From positions 1-7,102 of the forward strand of contig NBLI01000182.1 in assembly GCA_002084535.1 (NCBI GenBank): a stretch of 7,102 bases of DNA, written 5' to 3'. A program made the position numbers and the translations under genes. The first letter of the stretch is position 1. Every line of letters starts with the position of its first letter. Origin of the DNA: Candidatus Zhuqueibacterota bacterium 4572_119 (GTDB lineage: Bacteria > Zhuqueibacterota > Zhuqueibacteria > Thermofontimicrobiales > Thermofontimicrobiaceae). The notes below the pieces were generated by a model. That model saw only the letters and a list, made by a program, of their open reading frames with translations. It searched no databases and had not been told where the DNA came from. Positions 1 to 5,464 of this stretch are shown here, one piece after another.

Positions 1-361
1 CGCTTCTATTCCCCAATTAGGTTTGGTGGAACAACCATTTGAGGTGCAAATTAAAAAAGGAATTGCTTCGCATATTTCAGGCAACGGCTTAGTCGAGGAT
101 CTGAGAAAAATTTTAAAATCCTTTGGCAGCGCGTCCAGAAACATCGCAGAATTCGGGATCGGAACCAATCCCAAAGCAATTCTAACCGGCAATTCCATCG
201 AGGATGAAAAAGTGTTGGGAACTGCTCATATCGCGCTGGGACATCACTTGTTTGAAGGGGGGAGCATTAAAAAAAACCTGCACGTTGACCTGATTTTAAA
301 AAAACCAACCGTTGAAATAGATGGGCACTTGATTTTGAAAAATGGAAAAATGATCATTTGA
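1..361 (+). CDS. M29-type (AmpS/COG2309-like) aminopeptidase, C-terminal fragment
   Basis: This is the 3' end of a gene that enters from the left edge. The frame is open from base 2, reading A-S-I-P-Q-L-G before the first possible start codon (TTG at 23), which lies inside a conserved domain and is not a real start. Visible motifs fit the metal-binding C-terminal region of the M29/thermophilic aminopeptidase group: AEFGIGTNPKA, then EDEKVLGTAHIALG, then an HVDLILKKPTVEIDG segment, ending with GKMII and TGA. Known M29 enzymes bind two metal ions through Glu, His and Asp residues in these blocks, and the Glu of AEFGIG, the His of TAHIALG and the HVD residues are candidate ligands here. Family members release N-terminal amino acids from peptides in the cytoplasm. 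About 119 residues remain, roughly a third of the usual length. It is the only plus-strand gene and converges with the DUF2851 gene. The family call is fairly secure; substrate specificity cannot be read. Confidence 0.8.
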   Translation, partial: ASIPQLGLVEQPFEVQIKKGIASHISGNGLVEDLRKILKSFGSASRNIAEFGIGTNPKAILTGNSIEDEKVLGTAHIALGHHLFEGGSIKKNLHVDLILKKPTVEIDGHLILKNGKMII

Positions 362-616
362 AACCCGGAAACTTTTTCTTTTCTAAAACCAGCCAACACA
401 GGTAAACTGAAACTGAAATTGATTAAACTTACCACAAATCTTAAAAACATTGTTGAGCTCAACCTAACAAGATTCAAATAGCGAATCCGCCAAAAAGACA
501 ACGGCTTTTAAAAATGGGCTTATCTTTCGATTTTTGGAATTATACCCGTAACTCATCGACCAGAAACCACATCGGATTATTTTTTTTCCATCCTATTTGT
601 AAATTATAAATCAGCA

Positions 617-1900
617 TTAATCCAATATTTTTTCCCATTCCTTTTGACAGCGGCGGCACTCACGGCGGCGGCAAAAAAGTTTGTAAATATGAATCAGCCC
701 TTGCTGGCGCGCTGTTGACGCTATAATTTCTTTGACAGCAGGATTATCAGGGAAAAGTACGCTGCTCACTTCTTTAACTGTTGATGATTTTTTATTTTGA
801 TATGCAGCATCTTCGCTTTCAAGACGATAATGGCTTTCCCAATAGCCCGTGGTTTTACAACTAAATATTCGGATAAATTCCTTTATTAATTTGGCGTGAT
901 TATTTTTTAAGCCTTCGACCATTTTCAATAATTTTACCAGAAATCCCTGGTCATAAAACTGCTCAAAAACAAGTGAGGCTCCCGCGATTCTTCGCGTTGG
1001 AAAATTTACCGGGCGCAACCTGAAAAAAAGCCACTCGTCTTTCTCCATCGCTTCAATCCCCGATCGTCGCGAAAATTGTTTCCAGGCGGCTTCAAGTTTT
1101 GGCACATATTCCAGCATGTCTTTGTCCTTGATTTTTTTCCAATCAAAAGACTTATCCTGGCTTGGCAGCAATCCACCAGCTCCTAACAAAATCGCCTGGG
1201 TAGTAAAACGCTGTTCTTTGCTTTCCGCATTGGAGTACTCTCGCGACAAAGCTTCAAATGGAACAATATTCGCCAGTTTGCGAAAAGGAGCCTGGTTTTT
1301 CGAATATCCAAGCGCTTCCATAATTCCAATGTAAAGTACCTGATCCCATGAACAAAACAACCGTTGCTCTTTAAATCTTTCTGCTTTTGTTTGAAAACGC
1401 AACCGGCTGAAAAAATCAATGACCTCTACGATTGCTTCTTGAGATTTAAGGCTTAATACGCATTTTGAGCGGGCGTTATAACCGGGGAATTGCAATTGAT
1501 ATTTTTTTGCCAAAGCGGGGAACTGATCTTCCGGGATATCAAAAAATATCTCTGCCATTACCGGTTGCCGGTTAAGCCTTGTTGCTGCTTCAGATTCATT
1601 TGCTTTGCCAATCACAAGATGTAAAATCACATTATTATATCCGGGATCAGCATGGTGCCCATGCAAATACCAATCTTCAGGAGCCCTATGAATTTCAACA
1701 TCGCCATTGTGGATTTTTTCACCAATCTTGATGACAGCATTTTTAAAATCTGGTCCGGCGTCAGTGTTTCTGGTACCAAGGTAAATGATCTCAATTTTTT
1801 CTTTGTTAACAGAATACAGAGGAAATGAGGAAAAATAATTTTTCTCCCAGAGCTGGCAAATAAAATGTTCGCTTATTGCGCTTCGGTCATCAACTTTCAT
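617..1900 (-). CDS. DUF2851 family protein
   Basis: A 427-residue protein that I recognise as DUF2851, a family of unknown function found mainly in Bacteroidota, Chlorobiota and relatives. Family-like blocks from the N-terminus are: an early QLWEKNYF (17-23); NTDAGPDF (45-52); GDVEIH, DWYLHGH and DPGYNNVILHLV (66-96); LFCSWDQVLYIGIMEALGYSKN (181-202); RLRPVNFPTRRIAG (294-307); and a C-terminal cysteine cluster C410-x4-C415-x2-C418. No signal peptide or membrane segment is seen, so it is probably cytoplasmic. The ATG at 1900 is preferred over an in-frame TTG at 1918 because an AGGGGG sequence lies 4 nt upstream of the ATG and inside the longer version. It follows capA by 86 nt on the same strand, with no convincing promoter or terminator between them, so cotranscription is possible. 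The PD/ExH spacing near the N-terminus resembles a nuclease core (see findings), but no function is established. Confidence 0.88.
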   Translation of the reverse strand: MKVDDRSAISEHFICQLWEKNYFSSFPLYSVNKEKIEIIYLGTRNTDAGPDFKNAVIKIGEKIHNGDVEIHRAPEDWYLHGHHADPGYNNVILHLVIGKANESEAATRLNRQPVMAEIFFDIPEDQFPALAKKYQLQFPGYNARSKCVLSLKSQEAIVEVIDFFSRLRFQTKAERFKEQRLFCSWDQVLYIGIMEALGYSKNQAPFRKLANIVPFEALSREYSNAESKEQRFTTQAILLGAGGLLPSQDKSFDWKKIKDKDMLEYVPKLEAAWKQFSRRSGIEAMEKDEWLFFRLRPVNFPTRRIAGASLVFEQFYDQGFLVKLLKMVEGLKNNHAKLIKEFIRIFSCKTTGYWESHYRLESEDAAYQNKKSSTVKEVSSVLFPDNPAVKEIIASTARQQGLIHIYKLFCRRRECRRCQKEWEKILD

Positions 1901-1904
1901 TGTG

Positions 1905-1910
1905 CCCCCT
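1905..1910 (-). promoter_or_regulatory. Ribosome binding site deciding the DUF2851 start
   Basis: The minus strand reads AGGGGG, ending 4 nt before the ATG at 1900. The purine run lies inside the reading frame of the alternative TTG start at 1918, which argues that the ATG is used. The spacing is a little short. Confidence 0.5.
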
Positions 1911-1986
1911 TTTGGCAATAGTCATTTTTTTTCTGATCAAATTCAAAATAAAGTTTAATTATCTATTCAAATCATCAGATCATAAT

Positions 1987-3144
1987 TCATTCGGTAACGA
2001 CAATTTTTTCGCGTTTAAAGGGAGGGAATTGCAGGCGATTCCAAATATACCCTGACTTATCAATTACCTGTCCGGCATTCAATGCGTCGGAAAATTTTAT
2101 CAGATGGCTAATTATGGAATCCGCGACTGCTCCTTTGACCGGTCGTGGCTGAAACGCGACCTGATGATTGTTTACCAGGATTGGAACAGCTTTGGCAAAT
2201 AGCAGCCCTTCTTTTGTTAAGTAGGTTTTTAAAATAATGCTCTCGGTCGCTTTTTTGCTGTACGACGCAAATGAAAAATTGCCCAGGCTGTAAGCAATCA
2301 AACGATTTTTATAAATCTCAATTCCCTGCAGCACATGGGGATGATGCCCGATCACCAAATCCGCGCCAGCATCGATTGCTGCGTGGGCGAAATCCTTCTG
2401 ATAAGTCTTTGGCTGATTTTTGAGTTCGGAACCCCAATGAAATGTAACAATCACAAAGTCTGCCAGCGAATCGCTTTTTTCAATATTGGCGATCATTTTA
2501 TTCCAGACAGGGTAGCAGGTTCCACCTGTTGAATCGGTCGCCCAGAATTCTCTGGGAAAAGTCATTGAATAGCCCAGGGTCGCGATACGATATCCATTTC
2601 GTTCAATAATAGCCTGTTTTTCCGCGTCCGACAAATTCAATCCAGCGCCACAATGCGCGACACCAAGCGAATCCAAAACATCTAATGTACTTTTTAATCC
2701 TTCAATCCCGTAGTCCAGCATGTGATTGTTTGCCAGGGTTAGCACATCAAACCCCGCGTCGAGTAATCCGTTGGCATATTCGGGCGGCACTTTGAAATTA
2801 AATTTCTTATCGTACTTCTTGCCGTCGTCGGTAAATGGTCCCTCCAGGTTACCCAGAGCCACATCTGCCAGAGAAAGCATTTTTTTTGTCGAATCAAATG
2901 GATAGCTCACACCATATTTTTCAATGTAAAAACTTGCGTGCCCGCCAAACATCATGTCTCCAACCGCCGCAACTGATATTGAAGGAAATATTTGTGGAAG
3001 AGGGCTTTTCATTCGATATGAAGTTGGTTCTTTAGGATACTGAAAAACAGTCAATTCATCATGTACGGTATGGAGCATTTCTCTGCCATTGTAACAATTA
3101 ACAAAAAGAAGAAATAAAATTGCAGAAACAAGCGGTTTTTTCAT
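1987..3144 (-). CDS. CapA family metallophosphatase-like protein, probable lipoprotein
   Basis: A 385-residue protein of the CapA (poly-gamma-glutamate synthesis protein, PF09587) family, whose fold is related to calcineurin-like metallophosphoesterases. The motifs occur in the expected order: VGDMMFGGH (61-69), LGNLEGPF (97-104), LANNHMLDYG (137-146), TFHWGSE (234-240), IGHHPHVLQGIE (265-276) and YSLGNFSF (285-292). The Asp, Asn and His residues in these blocks are the likely metal ligands. The N-terminus MKKPLVSAILFLLFVNC is a short basic stretch plus a hydrophobic core, with Cys17 as a candidate lipidation site. The -1 Asn is atypical for a lipobox, so a simple secretory signal is the alternative. 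It should act outside the cytoplasmic membrane. No capB or capC lies nearby, so a role in polyglutamate capsule is not supported; the family also occurs widely outside capsule loci. The ATG at 3144 has no clear Shine-Dalgarno but is fixed by the signal peptide. A terminator-like hairpin lies 23 nt upstream. Confidence 0.9.
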   Translation of the reverse strand: MKKPLVSAILFLLFVNCYNGREMLHTVHDELTVFQYPKEPTSYRMKSPLPQIFPSISVAAVGDMMFGGHASFYIEKYGVSYPFDSTKKMLSLADVALGNLEGPFTDDGKKYDKKFNFKVPPEYANGLLDAGFDVLTLANNHMLDYGIEGLKSTLDVLDSLGVAHCGAGLNLSDAEKQAIIERNGYRIATLGYSMTFPREFWATDSTGGTCYPVWNKMIANIEKSDSLADFVIVTFHWGSELKNQPKTYQKDFAHAAIDAGADLVIGHHPHVLQGIEIYKNRLIAYSLGNFSFASYSKKATESIILKTYLTKEGLLFAKAVPILVNNHQVAFQPRPVKGAVADSIISHLIKFSDALNAGQVIDKSGYIWNRLQFPPFKREKIVVTE

Positions 3145-3164
3145 CTCTAATAATCCGTGTATTG

Positions 3165-3191
3165 AAAAGCCCCGCCTTGAACGGCAGGGCT
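3165..3191 (-). terminator. Rho-independent terminator-like hairpin after the coiled-coil gene
   Basis: In the minus-strand RNA a 9-bp stem forms from AGCCCUGCC (3191-3183) and GGCGGGGCU (3176-3168), with the 6-nt loop GUUCAA. It includes one G-U pair and is followed by three further U residues and a C. The plus-strand copy would have a C-A mismatch at the same place (3173/3186), so the structure suits minus-strand transcripts better. It lies 44 nt after the stop of the coiled-coil gene and just upstream of capA. Confidence 0.7.
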
Positions 3192-3235
3192 CTTTTAATT
3201 TAAAACTTCAGATAATATTCTTTTGAAATCAATGA

Positions 3236-3598
3236 TTAACCTTTTGGTTCATCTTCAATTTCTTCAGCGGCGACATCTTGAATGTCATCATCACTTTCGC
3301 CGTATTCTTCCCGCACGCGTTCCAATTCTTCTTTTTTGTCTGCCAAATTTCCACTTAATTCCTTTACTTTATTGACTATTTCTTTGACATCTTCATTGGA
3401 CGCGATTTTCGTGTCATTCTCTTCAGCGATTAACTGATAAACTTTGCCACCAAGCTGGGTGAACTGTTTGTCTATGTCTCGCTTAATTCCGATAATATCG
3501 ACTTTGATTTTTCCAATCTTGGTGTATTCATCGGTCTTCTTAGCAACAACAGTAACACCCTTTTTAAACATTTTTGTAAAATCTTCCCAAAAGCTCAT
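3236..3598 (-). CDS. Small coiled-coil protein of unknown function
   Basis: A 120-residue, highly charged protein that I cannot assign to a named family. Residues about 23-60 show a heptad-like pattern of hydrophobic residues (I29, I31, I35, I38, I42, F46, L49, V53, I57), and a second helix-forming, Lys/Glu-rich stretch spans about 68-98. The tail (101-118) is strongly acidic (SDDD, EE and DE clusters). There is no signal peptide, membrane helix or cysteine, so it is expected to be a soluble cytoplasmic helical protein. The layout resembles small bacterial helical proteins with a KxGKIKxDI-type segment, but this is only resemblance. The ATG at 3598 has AAGGAG 6 nt upstream, whereas the TTG at 3604 abuts that site and is unlikely. 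It has its own predicted promoter (3645-3673) and a downstream hairpin, so it is probably transcribed as a single gene. Confidence 0.82.
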   Translation of the reverse strand: MSFWEDFTKMFKKGVTVVAKKTDEYTKIGKIKVDIIGIKRDIDKQFTQLGGKVYQLIAEENDTKIASNEDVKEIVNKVKELSGNLADKKEELERVREEYGESDDDIQDVAAEEIEDEPKG

Positions 3599-3604
3599 AA
3601 ACAA

Positions 3605-3610
3605 CTCCTT
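3605..3610 (-). promoter_or_regulatory. Ribosome binding site of the coiled-coil gene
   Basis: The minus strand reads AAGGAG, with a 6-nt spacer to the ATG at 3598. This excludes the TTG at 3604, which directly touches the site, and sets the start. Confidence 0.7.
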
Positions 3611-3644
3611 TTTAATTGAAATTAATTCAACTAACTACTTATGT

Positions 3645-3673
3645 AATCTACTTAGAAAAAAATAAAATGTCAA
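3645..3673 (-). promoter_or_regulatory. Predicted sigma70-type promoter for the coiled-coil gene
   Basis: On the minus strand a perfect -35 box TTGACA (3673-3668) is followed by a 17-nt AT-rich spacer and a -10 box TAGATT (3650-3645, four of six consensus bases). Transcription would begin near 3638, giving a leader of about 40 nt before the ATG at 3598. It lies in the 170-nt gap after cdsA, in the right orientation. Confidence 0.6.
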
Positions 3674-3774
3674 GCTAAAATAAGTATGTTTTACTAATTT
3701 CATATTTTATACTATTTTTTAACTTGAAACCTGATTTAGTATTTATTACGTCCCTTTTATAAAAAGGTTCAAAT

Positions 3775-4605
3775 TTAAGCAAATACCAGGTACTTTAAAT
3801 ACAAGTAAACAAGGGGCGCAACGATCGTTGGAGCATCGAAACGGTCCAACATGCCACCGTGTCCCGGCAGCAAACTTGAAGAGTCTTTTACACCGGCGTC
3901 ACGTTTGAATAGCGATTCGATTAAGTCTCCGGTTTGTGAAAAAACGCCAACAATCAAAGCAATGATCAAACAGTGCCCTAAAGACAGCGATTCGATATAT
4001 GTTAAATGAAAAATGTAAACTGTGATAAAAGAGAAAACAACTCCCGCTACCGCGCCCTCTATTGTTTTGTTGGGGCTGACCCTTGGAAAAAGTTTATGCT
4101 TACCAATCGCTTTTCCTACAAAATAAGCCGCGGTATCGCAAATCCAGATTGTAATAAGCATGAGCAAAACCCATCTCCCCCCCAGGTAGTATTCCATATT
4201 GAGCTCGCTTGGCAATTCGCGCAGCAAAATCATGAAACTAAAAAACAAAGGCGGATAAAAAATGCCCCAGGCGGTTGATGCCACATTCATCGTCGCGGAT
4301 TCGTTATCGCGAAACAATTCCACAAGCAGGGTAAAATAAAATATCGCTAAAACTATCAACCAGATTTTTTCCAGCCCAAAATAATAAATGGTAAAAGTAA
4401 TGGCAATCGTTCCTGCCATCCCGATTGATTTTAAGGGCAGCATTCCTTTATATTCATTTAGTTTATAAAATTCATGCTGCGCAGCTAAATTTATAACAAG
4501 AATCAAAATTACATAAGGCAGCTTGCCATAAAGAAGCAGAAAAATTATTAGCGGCGCCCCAAAGATCGCTACAAGTACTCTCAAACCCAATTTTTTCCAA
4601 TCCAA
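3775..4605 (-). CDS. cdsA: Phosphatidate cytidylyltransferase (CDP-diacylglycerol synthase)
   Basis: This enzyme converts phosphatidic acid and CTP to CDP-diacylglycerol and diphosphate, the branch point for bacterial phospholipids, in the cytoplasmic membrane. The 276-residue length is typical. Several hydrophobic segments are visible (around 7-28, 30-44, 60-77, 80-97, 112-129, 145-165, 184-204, 211-226 and 258-275). The family signature is complete at 231-257, with SLFKRDAGVKD followed by LLPGHGGMLDRFD, and is preceded by CDTAAYFVGKAIGK (156-169) and PRVSPNKTIEG (174-184), which are conserved in CdsA proteins. The start is a TTG at 4605, supported by AAGGAG with a 7-nt spacer; the next in-frame Met is residue 55, inside the membrane domain. 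It lies 187 nt after the rlpA-like gene, so whether it belongs to the pyr operon transcript is unclear. I see no strong terminator after it; the next gene downstream appears to have its own promoter. Confidence 0.97.
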   Translation of the reverse strand: MDWKKLGLRVLVAIFGAPLIIFLLLYGKLPYVILILVINLAAQHEFYKLNEYKGMLPLKSIGMAGTIAITFTIYYFGLEKIWLIVLAIFYFTLLVELFRDNESATMNVASTAWGIFYPPLFFSFMILLRELPSELNMEYYLGGRWVLLMLITIWICDTAAYFVGKAIGKHKLFPRVSPNKTIEGAVAGVVFSFITVYIFHLTYIESLSLGHCLIIALIVGVFSQTGDLIESLFKRDAGVKDSSSLLPGHGGMLDRFDAPTIVAPLVYLYLKYLVFA

Positions 4606-4612
4606 GTTCTGT

Positions 4613-4618
4613 CTCCTT
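4613..4618 (-). promoter_or_regulatory. Ribosome binding site supporting the cdsA TTG start
   Basis: AAGGAG on the minus strand, 7 nt before the TTG at 4605. No ATG or GTG start with comparable support lies nearby, so this site decides the start. Confidence 0.75.
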
Positions 4619-4792
4619 AATTCGTTCTTAACAATACTCTATTAATTTATTCACCGTGATGGATGGCGCGTTTTTATTCATTTGACGTTTATATCTTGTT
4701 TTGAACTCTTGATTATTTTAAAATTTGAAGTTGAGTACCGCAAACTATAAAATTTTTGTGCGGGCTCAAACAATACTTTACTGAATAGTAGA

Positions 4793-5131
4793 TTACTTCT
4801 CACTTCTCAACACCTCAACTAAAACAGGCACGACCCCGGATTTAAGCATGCCCAATTTTTCCGCTGCCGCGTAAGAAAGATCAATAAGGCGGTTGTCAGC
4901 ATAAGGTCCCCGATCATTAATTTTCACAATCACACTTCTATCATTATACAGGTTCGTAACCCTGACCCGCGTTCCAAACTCCAATTTTCGGTGAGCCGCG
5001 GTAAATTTTGTTTTATCATATTTTTCACCGCTGGCGGTCTTTTTGCCGTGCAATTCATCGGCATAATAGGATGCATTCCCTTGCTGATGCTTGTGCACAA
5101 AATTTATTGGTTTGCCTGAATAAACATTCAT
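4793..5131 (-). CDS. RlpA double-psi beta-barrel domain frame
   Basis: This 112-residue stretch from the first ATG in the frame contains the whole RlpA-type barrel, with all expected conserved blocks. The same frame is open for 180 further bases upstream of this ATG, reading a Lys/Pro/Gln linker and then KVDGIAFLDYENQ. The ATG is therefore unlikely to be a natural start: it has no ribosome binding site and no secretion signal. It is listed separately so that the domain can be located. Confidence 0.6.
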   Translation of the reverse strand: MNVYSGKPINFVHKHQQGNASYYADELHGKKTASGEKYDKTKFTAAHRKLEFGTRVRVTNLYNDRSVIVKINDRGPYADNRLIDLSYAAAEKLGMLKSGVVPVLVEVLRSEK

Positions 5132-5219
5132 TTGATTTTCATAATCCAGGAATGCAATCCCGTCAACCTTTGTTTGCTGCGATGGTTTTGGTTTTTCTTT
5201 TTTTTTCTTTTCTTTTGCT

Positions 5220-5453
5220 TTATTTTTTGTACTTTTTTGGGGACCCGGTTTTACCTGGATTTGAGCGGCGTTCTCTTTCTTTTTGGGCTTCTTTTTTTTC
5301 TTTTTTATTCTTTACACCTGGGTCGTCCTTTTCTAAGAAAACTATCCCATCCTCCTGCCAATCTTCCAAAAATTTTTTATTATTACGAGCGCATCCACCG
5401 GACAAGAGAAAAAGGACAAAGACTATCGCTATGGGTCGAATCAGCTTTTCCAA
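5220..5453 (-). CDS. N-terminal frame of the RlpA-like lipoprotein (signal peptide plus linker)
   Basis: This 77-residue reading frame is what standard translation would produce. MEKLIRPIAI is followed by a hydrophobic stretch and LLSGGC, a good lipobox with Cys21. After it come 56 hydrophilic residues rich in Lys, Glu and Arg with no recognisable domain, ending KKYKK. The codons from the A8 run onward are poorly interpretable in this frame, consistent with having left the true frame. A real short lipoprotein is an alternative, but the abutting domain frame without its own signal peptide argues against it. Confidence 0.5.
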   Translation of the reverse strand: MEKLIRPIAIVFVLFLLSGGCARNNKKFLEDWQEDGIVFLEKDDPGVKNKKEKKEAQKERERRSNPGKTGSPKKYKK

Positions 5454-5459
5454 AATAAA

Positions 5460-5464
5460 CCTCT
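5460..5464 (-). promoter_or_regulatory. Ribosome binding site for the rlpA-like TTG start, overlapping the pyrD stop
   Basis: The minus strand reads TAAGAGG: the last A of the pyrD stop codon TAA is the first base of AGAGG. A 6-nt spacer leads to the TTG at 5453. Ribosomes finishing pyrD would be positioned on this site, which suggests translational coupling. Confidence 0.6.

Larger units (their letters stand above)
4793..5453 (-). pseudogene. rlpA: RlpA-like lipoprotein with a frame break (frameshifted or slippage-dependent)
   Basis: RlpA proteins are septal-ring-associated outer-membrane lipoproteins; some are lytic transglycosylases acting on peptidoglycan. The first frame starts at TTG 5453 (AGAGG 6 nt upstream). 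It gives a lipoprotein signal with a hydrophobic core, lipobox SGGC and Cys21, then a Lys/Glu-rich linker, and stops at 5220. The second frame is open from 5311 to the TAA at 4793. It gives more Lys-rich linker and a double-psi beta-barrel domain: GNASYYADELHGKKTASGE, FTAAHRKLEFGT, VRVTNL, INDRGPY, RLIDLS and AAAEKLG. The Glu of SGEKYD, His of AAH and Asp of INDRGP match the residues needed in Pseudomonas RlpA. Removing one base in the overlap, for example from the A8 run at 5292-5299, joins the halves into about 219 residues. There is no C-terminal SPOR domain. The ATG at 5131 lacks a Shine-Dalgarno and would lose the export signal. It starts 10 nt after pyrD. True mutation, assembly error and programmed slippage all remain possible. 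Confidence 0.85.

Noticed and set aside
244..501. Minus-strand 85-codon frame across the end of the aminopeptidase gene.
   Set aside because: Most of it is antisense to the conserved C-terminal coding sequence, and its product shows no recognisable motif.
362..616. Possible small gene or degenerate gene in the convergent gap.
   Set aside because: No frame has a start with a ribosome binding site, and the longest open stretch reads a low-complexity Lys/Leu peptide without a start codon.
1901..1986. Repeated TTGAAT...GAT elements, 24 nt apart, and CTGAT/ATCAG arms in the capA-DUF2851 gap.
   Set aside because: The matches are short and in AT-rich sequence, with no coherent stem, promoter or T run; chance is sufficient.
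3722..3773. Inverted repeat TTGAAACC...GGTTCAA after cdsA as a terminator.
   Set aside because: The arms are mismatched by one base around a loop of more than 30 nt, and no T run follows on the minus strand.
4744..4773. Possible cdsA promoter: TTGTTT, 18-nt spacer, TATAGT on the minus strand.
   Set aside because: The -35 box matches only three of six bases in a very AT-rich stretch, and it overlaps an imperfect hairpin. This is too weak to list as a feature.
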